Assembly: GCA_016758965.1 (NCBI GenBank)
Contig: JAEPRB010000004.1
Location: forward strand, 248,001 to 312,000
Direction: 5' to 3'
Length of the DNA: 64,000 nt
Source of the DNA: Circinella minor
Lineage: Eukaryota > Mucoromycota > Mucoromycetes > Mucorales > Lichtheimiaceae
This document shows positions 49,160 to 59,900 of the stretch, one piece after another. Every line of letters starts with the position of its first letter. Positions within the stretch are counted from its first letter, which is position 1. Below the pieces are notes generated by a model. That model was not told where the DNA came from and did not search any database. It worked only from the letters and a program-made list of their open reading frames with translations. The translations under genes and the position numbers were made by a program.

Positions 49160-50857
49160 CAACTATATACTTACTTGATAGCAAGAAGAACTGCTGCATC
49201 CAAGGAAGCAACATGAACCCAAGGATCATTTCCATGAAGTGGTGCAAAAAGACATTCGGAAATGTGATCAATAAGAACATCGTCGACTTCATGAAGATAT
49301 ACTGATGATAAAGCAGCTACATGCTATATGTTTAAAAAAAATCCACTGAATTAAAATATATTCAAAAATAGTAACATTCGTTTTTTCAAAGCAAAAAATC
49401 TCTCCCTATAAAACCATTATATTACTAACCAAACTAGTACCCATAATCTCTTGCATATAAGCATCGGGTGCCCATTTATTGCCATCCTCAGCACTCTTGT
49501 CAGCAAACTTTTTGATATCTTCATAATATCCAAGACTGGTCACATAAACACTACGCATGTTCTTGTTGAGTAACTCATCCTTCTCGGGATCATTCGAAAA
49601 GCCACGACGCGTATCAGAAGCAGTTTTTTGCATCAATTCTGTCCATGCTTGCTCAACGTCGCGTGTCAAATGAAGCTTCTTGAGGGTATTCACCGCAGGT
49701 GAAGGAGTCTCGGTGTTTGCATCAGGTTTTGAGTCAGCGATAACACGAGCAGTAACATTGCGCAAAATAATAAGAAGATCATGAACAACACGATTACTGC
49801 TAAGTGGTACGCCATCTTCCCAATACTTGTTGAGAACACGGCGACTATAGGCCAAAGGATCATGGTCCTTGAGACAAGCAGTGATTGCAGATCGAATGTT
49901 GTCCAAAGTTTCGTCTTGGATCAGAAATTGGGTGTTGTGACATAATGAAAGGAGTTGGTTGGGTCGGTAAAGATAAGGGGAGAGTTGAAGTGCTCGAGAT
50001 AGACCTGCAAGGGAAGGAAGAATAAATGATACTGTGAAGTCAACATCACCCATTTTCATAAATTGGATGAGTGATTCGCCATAACTCCAAAGAACATCGT
50101 TAATATAACTGTACGTATCGGTTAGTTTAAAACCAATCTCGAGAAGACATGAGACCAAGCTGTAAGTAATGGCATCAGAAGGTGGTACACCTAATATACA
50201 ATAGAAAGATCACATAGTCAATAACTTCAAATACCCATATGTAACATCAGATATCTCACTACTCTTCGTCCGCTGTTATGATTAAATCTTACCTTTTCCA
50301 AGCATCACTTCTTTCCATTCATATGCAGGCAAATGACGTACATAGGCAAGGAGACGTGGTAATAATTCTAATTGTCGCTCTTCACTTGCGTTAATGGCAT
50401 ATTTCACGAGAGCCGCCATACTCTGCTGGCTACGTGATGTCTATAGTATGATTATTTTCATTATTGTCACGGTAGTCTTTTTAATATAACTACTAAAAAA
50501 ACAGTGTATCCTTCATTCGTAAAGAGCTTTTTCATTTGAATTTACCATAGCACCGAGATCTGGTTGTTGATCGCGGGTGAAAATAGTTTTATCGTTATCA
50601 TCAGGAATGGGAACGGGTGGACACTTGGAAATGAGTTTGTCAATTTCAGTAGTTGTTGCTTTGGATCGTGTATCAGCGAGCACTTCTGCTAAACCCATGA
50701 GGATTTGCGAGTGTAAATCAAAGTCAACACTATATATTTGAAACAAATACATGAAGTTTTTTACGTGTGCGTGTATTTTAGTCAGGTACTGATATTTCTA
50801 AATCGATCGCATTTTAAGACACTACTATCAATCAGCTAATTATATTTACCCATTCAT
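43212..50857 (-). CDS. STT4: Phosphatidylinositol 4-kinase alpha (Stt4 type)
   Basis: Makes PI4P at the plasma membrane, the precursor of PI(4,5)P2. Nineteen coding exons: 50857-50850, 50729-50546, 50440-50293, 50190-49430, 49323-49175, 49040-48902, 48812-48573, 48497-48303, 48228-47302, 47217-46932, 46842-46711, 46621-45883, 45808-45639, 45556-45177, 45060-44587, 44505-44380, 44298-43782, 43694-43612, 43514-43212. They give 1986 residues, the usual size. Most of the protein is a helical solenoid. The accessory (PIK) region and the kinase occupy about the last 500 residues. GDDCRQD, APGQGVIDV, the catalytic loop KDRHNGNIMLD, HIDFGF and the family's C-terminal NGIPY are all intact. Every join keeps frame. 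The first coding exon is only 8 bases (M-N-GG). The human PI4KA complex partners (TTC7/EFR3) are not in this window. Confidence 0.95.
49098..49159. repeat. Compound (AC)n(AT)n microsatellite
   Basis: About 18 AC units run directly into about 13 AT units, inside the intron between coding exons 5 and 6 of the PI4-kinase gene (49041-49174). Confidence 0.9.
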
Positions 50858-53800
50858 GGCTATATAGGAGAAAAATGAAAGGAGAGAATGAATGTATGAA
50901 AAGAAGAAGAAAAAAAGTTATCGAGATGAAGGAAGAAAAGAGTTTAATATAATATTTTAAGCGGACAAAGAGTACTTGTTACTCTTCATATTAAAACGGC
51001 ATGAGTTACTACCATATTCGGTCAACTGGCTGACAAAATATTCAAAGCAACAAATCCAGCAAAGCTTAAATTGTCATATAAATCTGAACCAAATGTAAAA
51101 AAGGATTCAACTTTTACTTGTCACATGCCAAACAACACTTTATAATATAGTTTTCAAGTTTCTGTGTGAGAATTCGTACCTGTTAGGAAATCAAGAATGA
51201 TGTCTCTATTAACTTTTTCAACAAACAAGTGTCATAATTAGCTTAGATGAATTATCTACCCCAACATTTTTATAACCAAATAGCAGAAATATCGATTTCT
51301 CTTCAAGGATCGTAAAACTGTTGTAGCATATAGTTTTTACACATCAGTTAATATTATTATATACTGAAAAAATGTTTGGGGGGTGTTCTGAGAGCGTTTC
51401 ACTATCGAATATGATTCATATTTTTGGTTTTCACTATTATTACAGCTATTTTCGCATAAAAAGTGAAAGAATGATGTATAAGCTTTAAAGATATAAAGTA
51501 CTAAAAATATTTCTCCACTTAACTATTCGTTACACTTTAAAAATCATTGTAAATACATGATAATAAACCCAAGAGCAGATCTGGCTAATGTGGCACAATA
51601 CCGCGTGCATTATGTTGACCAAAAATCTAATATAAATAATAGATATACAAAATAATTATAAAGAATTTAAACTAGAGAGGACACGCTCATAGGTGCTGTC
51701 GCACAACAGTGGTCCTTGTTACCTGATAGAAACGTGTTGTAGAGTTCAATATGAGATGGCAGTGGGAATACTAACTTTTTTTTTTTCACATAATAATTTT
51801 GGCGCACCTTTTTGATCATATATATAGACTTATTTCTGGGTAAAGTTTGATTTGATGGTACTCTAAGTATGATCTAGCAAGTGTTACATAGCAAACGCTG
51901 ATGTTATTATTGTTGCAGTATTATTCTAGCTAGAGATGCCAAAAAGTGCTTTTTCCCATACATACCTGATGATAACATATTCTAATTACATGTCCTACTT
52001 TAGATGTACTTACATGCTGAGTATTATGTAGCGGCAGTTTCGCTCTGATATTTTTTTATAAATGCTGAAACTAAGATAGTAAGATAGTAGCTTTATTTAA
52101 TGCAGTGATTTGCAAAATGACGTACAGAATGAGAGATATTTTTTGAAATTAAATTCATGCCTAGATATTACCTGATTACTTGAGAAAATTACATATATTC
52201 AGCTTTTTTTTCTTATATATAAGTAACCAACTGTTATGTCACTATTTCCTGTTATATATTAAATACGTAACTCAATATTATACATCCGTATCAACAACAT
52301 AATAAAAACCTTCAACTAGCTTTTTTCATGTAGTGAGAGCTTCCTATTTAACCAACATCAAGTCTATTTTATGGCTGTTCTAAGATTACCTCGTATCCGA
52401 GAAGCAAACTGTTTTTACATATTTAGGGACCACAACAAACTGATTTTCTTGTTTTATTCTCAATGAACTTCTTGACGACCCAATACAAATGTATCAAGTC
52501 TCAAAAAAAAAAGTTTTTATAGTATATTGTCAGTTTGGCATAAGCCGTTCTCGGGTAACCCATTTTATAAAATTATCTCATTAATATTTACATATTATTT
52601 TCCTCCTAGTCAATAATATTTATAAATTATATTATTATTATTATTATTATTAAGATACAACGCTTGTTTCATTTATTTATATATATCGTAGTTAACTGTA
52701 CGAAAAAAAAAAATCGGAGGATTGTGTCGATATTTAGTGGAATTAACCTTCTTTTTAGTGAAATAAACAATGATAGACCAAAGATCCATCTATTCGTCAC
52801 TTACTCTTTTTGTTCTTCCTGTGAAACCTTCATCAATGCCGGGGGTCGGAAGTCAAGTACGATACGATACGATATACCGTTTAAAGATTAAACGCAGCAA
52901 GAATAACGTCATACACGTTAAATAATAAATGATATCTCTTTTTTTACACTTATCATCTATGCGCATAAAATTTTTGATTTGATAAACAATATACACTATT
53001 ACGCAAGCGAGAAATTATATAATCGATCATTATGGTAATTAATGTTAAATGTAGTAATAAGAGAGAAAATTAATTTATTTCAACTTCAAAATAAGTGATA
53101 ATTGATTCAACAACTGATACGTAGCTTTATACACAAGACAGTCCTACTCTATAAACAAATGAAATTAAATGAACAGAGCAGCAGCAAAAATTTAAATTGT
53201 TTCGTTGGGGAAAACAGAATCAATTGTATCCAAAAAAAAAACCCAGATTTTTTCTGTGTTTTTTATACTATTTATTATGCTTAACCAATGGAAACACAGT
53301 GGAAAAAGAGCAGGAAATGAAATTGGGTTTGGAAGAGTAAAAAGTGAGTCTCTTTAGGACAAATATCACGTAATTGTTCAAATAATTAAATGTTAGTATG
53401 ATAAAATCCTATTGCTATTTTTACATTATTATATATAGCACGCGAACTATACAAAAGAAATGGAAATTTTAAATTCGTATGAGAGTGAATTGGGTATCAA
53501 AGCTTGAAATGAAATTACTTGTAGTATAATATTATCACTTAGAATAATGATGACAATCTTCTATATATGTTATTATATAAGCAAGAACTATCCTTTAGAG
53601 AGTTTGCTAAATAAACATTGTACTTTCTAAAGCTATTTATAACGAATTGATTAGTAAAACAAGAATAAATTCTAATTATTATTATTATTTTCAGTTTTTT
53701 TTTATATTTCTCCCCCCATTGTTGTTAATCACCCAAGATATACAAGAAAAAAGATTAAGCACGTGGCTCTGTGCTTTACTTTTTTGTGTAAGACTTACAC

Positions 53801-55223
53801 AAAAGTCTGCCGATTTTTTGTGAAACGTTGACAGTTTCTGTGCAAAAGCACTTGGGGTCGCGGCTGATATCATAATCATCATCATGGTATTCAACAACCT
53901 CTTCATGGCTACATTAAACGCCAATCCATAATAATGCATATACTTGCATAATTTATACGATACTTAATTATCTTAGGCGAGATACATGACATTTTTTTTA
54001 TATATATTTACCTCCTTAATAGGTTGTCGTATTGCATATAAAAATGTAACTCTGTGTGTTTTGAAAAAATGGGCAATAATAACAATAGTGAGAGAAAAAA
54101 AAGGTTGATAGGTGACCACAAGCCTTTCAATTTGTGAAACCTTCTTGATGCGGATCAATCTCGACCCATCCACCAATTATTACACACAAAAAAAATTCTG
54201 ATCTTTTTTTTTCATGCCTCACTTTTAAAAACAATATAAATCATTCAAAATAAAGCATAAGCCTGTCTGGTCTTATTTTCTTTATTTTTACTTCTCTCTT
54301 TTTTATTTAATTCAATTATTGAATGATAACTTTAAGGGGCATAAAAAAAACTTCTTTTTTCTTTATTCGGGGAGGGGTGGAATAAATTAGTATGAGTACA
54401 CAAGGTACGTCAAAAGGTAGTGACGTAAAGGAGCATGGAAAGGTCACGCGTAACGCCATTGTGTAACTAAAATGACATCATTGAAGATAGAATCGTGTTC
54501 TGGAAGAGAATCAAGCTCATATTTTTTTTTCTTAACTACTCCTCCACTGAACTATCCATCCACCCCCCCCTCCCCAAAATACTTTTTTTTTAAAACATTT
54601 GAATAATTTGAGAAAAGAAACGAAAGAAGAAGGTAGGTCTTGATTTACTTATATACAACGACCATAATACATACATATATACATCACATCATACACATAC
54701 ATATAATACACGGATTTATATAGAAAGAAATACAAAAGAATGAGTCATTAAATGATTGCTTCCGTTTGTCTTCGTAGTCTTTGCTGACTTTTACCAACAA
54801 CGAGCCACTTTTTTTTTCCACTCAGTTCCGATGGGCTATTGATGATGTTGGCGATGATGATGCCTGCTGTTGTTATTATTATTATTGCAAAGTTCAATAA
54901 AATTACGTGGCTCACTTTCCTTCTTCTCACTTAGGAATACCAATATATTTTTTTGACCCCCAATTTTTTTTTCTTTTTACAGCAACAGACTCACCCAAAA
55001 AAAATCTCCTTTTTCTCTTTTCCTCGCTTTTTTTTCTCTTTTTTTTTTTTTTTGCCTTTCTCTCCCGTACTAATTTTTTTTCTTTCCTTCTCTCTCTCAC
55101 ACACACTTTTTTCCCACATACACCCCCAACGTTCGCAAAGCTGAATCGCGCCGCGTGTTCGGTATTTAATCTTGTTGGCTATTGTACAATTTGCCACAAA
55201 ACGACATTACGGACGATTTGTGC
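50858..55223. other. Gene-poor stretch
   Basis: 4.4 kb between the PI4-kinase start (-) and the F-box gene start (+). Bases 50870-52660 have no ORF of 60 codons and few T-tracts, like the 3.8-6.5 kb desert. Bases 54950-55140 are a CT-rich leader of the F-box gene. A GATAC tandem lies at 52859-52873. No RNA gene recognised. Confidence 0.55.
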
Positions 55224-56903
55224 ATGACGAGAGATGCGATCTTGGGTAAAAGCTCACCATTGGCTGAGTGGGAACCCAAGTCGCTCAGCAGGACAACAAC
55301 AGCAACACAGCTGACGCCGTCGTGCCTGAAACGCATCTTTAGCAATCTTTCCCGATCCGATTTGGTGCGCGTAGCCTTGACCTGTCGAGCGTGGTCAACG
55401 CCTGCACTCGAACGAATATGGTCAAGCTTTAAGTTTGTACGCGAGCGAGAGTTTGAGCGCGTTTTTGCCATTATTACGCGGCGCAGTGCATCGCATAGAT
55501 ATGGCTTGTTTGTCAAGACGCTTGAACTGGTTCATGCGGACAGAGACTTTTATGTCAGCCCAAATATTATTTTACTCGTTACCTCGGCTTGTCCGAATCT
55601 CGAATCCATATCAATTACCTTTCATAATACCCGGCCGGTTGCACCTCCAGTGGCGATGCAACATCGACCCGTCTTACCACCCATCAAACGATCAGGAGAC
55701 ATTACACCCAATCATCAACCATCACAGCAACAGCAAAACAGACAGCATCATCATCTTCCTCATAATATTTCCCATCAACAACATCCATTACAGCAACAAC
55801 TTCATAACAACAACGTTCCTCGGCCAAACCATTCACCACCTATCCAACAACAACAACCACAAATAGTTAACAATATTAATAATAATAATAGTAGCAGTAA
55901 TAATCATTCATCATCGCATTCACATCACCGTCAACATAATCATTCACTCCCACTTGCTCATTTTGCACACAATTGCCATAAATTACGCCATATTCGACTG
56001 ACATCATATTCACCAAAAACTGACGACTCTATCTATGAAATGGCTAAATATCTTAAATCCGGTACTCTGGAAAGTATTGTTTTCACAGGCTGTACAACGT
56101 TGCAAAGCTCAACGCTTTGCAAGTTGGCATTGACAAATCCACAAATACGACATATAGAAATCATGGGTAATACACCTGTCAGCGACTCAAGTCTCGCCAC
56201 ACTTGCTGAGCATTGCGGCGCTCGTCTCGAGAGTATTAGTATTGGAAACGCACATCATTTGACGGATCTTTCTATACGCCATGTTGCCAAACGATGTAAA
56301 AATTTGAAACAGCTTATATTGTTTAGTAACCCGGACGGTAATAAACTACATGAGGAAACATTAATAGAAGTTTTACGCCAATGTACACAATTGCGTGTCA
56401 TGAATCTAAGTAATGCACGAGTACTTAGTAATCAGTTTTTTGAGTTTGCGGCAGCAAGGGTTGAAAGAGAACTCAAGGCAATTGGGCAAAGCGGGAATGA
56501 CACCAACAATAGCAACAATACTAATAATAATAATAATAATTCAAAATATCATCATAATCATCAACAGCAAGAGCATAAGCATCATGGATCATCACCATCA
56601 CCATCATCCGGATTACAAAGGTTATGTTTGGGCGGAGTTCGTCGTGAAGTCATTCATGGTCCAGGCATGGCTCATCTTATACGTTTAAGTGCTAGCAAGA
56701 ATGATACCGATGACGACGACGATGACGACGATGACGACGACGACGATAAAGGTCATGATCGATTATTACCTACATCTGACAACAATCTTTCGCATATCAT
56801 GGGCAGTGCGGCGCATATGCCAAAATCAACTGTGATTAGGGGAAGCTCGATCTGGTGGCAACGCCGACGTCCAGCATTCGATGCACACAACACATTGACA
56901 TAA
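55224..56903 (+). CDS. F-box protein with leucine-rich repeats
   Basis: Single exon, 559 residues from the ATG at 55224; the frame stays open upstream but contains no earlier ATG near by. The F-box is at about residues 28-68 (LTPSCLKRIFSNLSRSDLVRVALTCRAW, then W-S-S-F), which would bind Skp1 in an SCF ubiquitin ligase. LRR-like units follow. The first is LVTSACPNLESISI. After a long Gln/His/Asn-rich insert (about 165-250) the series resumes with CHKLRHIRLTSY, LESIVFTGCTTL, IRHIEIMGNTPV, LESISIGNAHHLTD, LKQLILFSNPDG and LRVMNLSNARVL. The C-terminal part has Asn/His and Asp runs (13 Asp at about 496-510). The substrate is unknown. It is similar in plan to fungal Grr1/Pof2-type proteins, but with an interrupted repeat array. 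Confidence 0.88.
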   Translation: MTRDAILGKSSPLAEWEPKSLSRTTTATQLTPSCLKRIFSNLSRSDLVRVALTCRAWSTPALERIWSSFKFVREREFERVFAIITRRSASHRYGLFVKTLELVHADRDFYVSPNIILLVTSACPNLESISITFHNTRPVAPPVAMQHRPVLPPIKRSGDITPNHQPSQQQQNRQHHHLPHNISHQQHPLQQQLHNNNVPRPNHSPPIQQQQPQIVNNINNNNSSSNNHSSSHSHHRQHNHSLPLAHFAHNCHKLRHIRLTSYSPKTDDSIYEMAKYLKSGTLESIVFTGCTTLQSSTLCKLALTNPQIRHIEIMGNTPVSDSSLATLAEHCGARLESISIGNAHHLTDLSIRHVAKRCKNLKQLILFSNPDGNKLHEETLIEVLRQCTQLRVMNLSNARVLSNQFFEFAAARVERELKAIGQSGNDTNNSNNTNNNNNNSKYHHNHQQQEHKHHGSSPSPSSGLQRLCLGGVRREVIHGPGMAHLIRLSASKNDTDDDDDDDDDDDDDKGHDRLLPTSDNNLSHIMGSAAHMPKSTVIRGSSIWWQRRRPAFDAHNTLT

Positions 56904-59900
56904 CCTTTCTTCATCCCTTTTTTCAATTTCTCTCATCAATCCATAATAACATTAATATCACCAACAAGTAAAAACTTTAGTATATATACACATTTCATAC
57001 TTATAAAAAATGTAGAAGAGGATGGGCATAAAGGGACCTTCTACTTCTTTTTCAAGATATCAATTTGTTTTTTTTTCTTTCCCCTCTTGTCTCTTTGCAA
57101 CTTGTAATTTAACCCCACAGTACTTTTTCTCCAGCCCCCCTTTTGATCCAATTCAATGGATTTTGTATACAAATTATTAATGGGATATATATTTCTTTTG
57201 TTTCTTTTATAATAATAAGTGTCTTACTTTGAAATGTTTCGAGAAGAAACAGGAAAATAAGTGAATATAGGTAAAAAAAAAAAAAAAAAGTCGATCTGGT
57301 CCGAATTCTCTTTCTTTTTGTTTTGTTTGTGATTAATCATTTTTTTTTGTATTGTAAAGGAGACAAACCGGAATCCTTTATTTATCTCACTTTTTAGGAC
57401 TATCAATGCTACAACTCCTTTCCAGCCTTTATTGCTCGCTGGTGCCTTCCCCAAGAAAAGCACAACGTTTGAATACCATATAATAATATTCGTTGGTTAC
57501 ATTATTCTGGTAATACAATCATCGTTTAGCAATTAATATATAATGATGACGTTATTTTTTTTCTGTACTATGTTGTGTGTTTCACCTTTATTACAATACT
57601 AAAAAGAAAATTTTATAATAAAACAATGGAAATCATAAAGTAAAACGTTTTTGTTTAAGGTTATTATTTTGTGATACGTTTGATAATAAACATTTTAATA
57701 AAGTACATGTAACCAATCATTCTTCGATTGTACTACATACATACCACATTTTGATAGTAAGCAACAAAAATGAATTGTTCTCGACCTTATTTATATTGTA
57801 ACAAAACATGTATTTGGTGAACATTGACGTTTTATCTCACGATTCTTTTTTTTTTTTTTTTGCTCTTACTGTTTGCCACGTTTTATTTCCTAAAACGTCA
57901 ATAATAACCACAAAAATAAAAGCATACTATATAATAATATTACTTTATAATGTATTATAGTGCAGAAAAATTAAAAAATTAAAAAAGGTAAAAAGGAAGA
58001 AAAATACATCAGTAGTGGCTAATAGGGACTATTATAAAAAAAATTACTACATAAAGCTTAATAATCTTTTAATACATTTCTGTCAACATTATTTTCTAAT
58101 GTTAGTTGAAGAGTGGGCTGCATTTACATTTACGTGTATAATATTATTGTATTATTTATACCTTAGACAACAATATTATCATAATCAGTAGCTCTTGCCT
58201 GTGTCATTAGACAGTACTCTTTTATTGCGTCATGGAATATAATAAAAAATGTTGCTTATAAACATATTAAGCAATCCATCAATATTTGAAAATGTGCACA
58301 CACACACCTCATATTCCTGTTTTTGAACTCCATTTTGATTGACATCAATAACTTAAAAAGCATAGATATATAAACAAAATGACATTGTGTCAGCAATACA
58401 AGGAAAACTGGAACTTTTTGTAAAAACGATCTTCTTTTTTTAAAAGTATATCAAAGCAGTATAATAATCTTTGGGTTTATCAAGAGTACTATATAAATAC
58501 GTAAAAAGGTAATTTACTCTCCTTTTTAACACTCCATAATACCTACCATGGCTTTAAGAAATACTTTATCCGAAATATTGTAAAAAAAAAAACTCTCTGG
58601 AGTTTCAAAGAGCACTAATACTATTGTAGTAACAGCTCGATATACCTAAATCCCAGTCAAAAAAACAACAGCTGCAATACCGAAAGAGATACTCACAATA
58701 GATTTATTTTGTATGGCTGCAGAATAAACAGTACATGGGTTATTATTGAAATAATAACTAATAAAACAGATAGACATACTAATAATACACTGCATAATGT
58801 GAAAAAATAAATTTCTATCAAAATAACAAGATCACGGGGTATCAATCAAAAGTACTGTAGTAGATGATATTTAGTATGTGTATCTGAAGCGAATAATATT
58901 TTATTATTTTTTGTTCGTGTCTTTAACTCTTTGTAATGACGGATGATAATGTATATATTATCATAAAAATAAACAGCAATTGTACCAGCTAAATATAGGA
59001 CTATTGGATATCTATGTATTATTTTGTCAACAAAAAAAAAATTCTGCAAAGAGTAGCACGATATTATTAAGAACCATAATACTGCATGTACAATAAGCCT
59101 TGAAATCAGAGATTTTTGATAAGTGCAATAGCATACTTATTACTGAAAACTTTTCATACAGTACCCTAGGTCCTAAATCTGAAAAATTGAGATCTGGTCT
59201 TGGTTTGTGACTACAGTATTTTGCGACGACGATATAAACTCATGAATATATCTATATTAATATTTTTTAGTGTGACTCTTACTTGATAAACCACCCAAGA
59301 TCTATAAAGAACTATTGAAATAAAATGTTTTTCTTTTGTTGGTGCTTTTTTATTTTAGTTGACTTTACTATGTTTTCACAAAGCAGATTATCTTCCGCTA
59401 TTAAGAAGGACAATCAAGAATCTTATGTTGAAAGAGGACAGAAATGATATGAAAGAGTGCTTATGTATGGCAGAGACCACCAGAAGGAATCATACAAAAT
59501 AATAATATCAAATATTAACCTAGGTTGGTGTGCTCGAAGGGAAAGAAGCATTCGGTAACCTGTCTTGATAAACACTGTATTTTTGTTATTTTTTTTCTAT
59601 ACTGCATATTAATTTATTGCATACGAAAGCAACGTTTCTCATTCAAATGTATCTTCTTTTTTTACATGTTAAAATATTCATCTGTCATATTCCTTAAATT
59701 TGCTTATGGCACGCTAATATGCATTGAGATAATTGTAATAAATTGAAGCTACTATCAATAATAGTATAGAGTGTGTTGTTATTATTATAATGCATTGATA
59801 ATATTTCTTATTCTTTTATTCTATGTAACATTTTGACTAGATCTCATTAGATTAGAATTTTTTGACTTGTAAAAATTAGAAATGAAATATCTGCACAGTA

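Noticed and set aside
52664..52891. 75-codon plus-strand ORF
   Set aside because: AT-rich random-looking reading without domain or splice partners; the GATAC tandem at its end is a simple repeat.
59369..59443. 25-codon ORF (MFSQSRLSSAIKKD...) after a TTTTATTTTAG acceptor-like tract
   Set aside because: Too short, and no upstream or downstream exon could be joined in frame.
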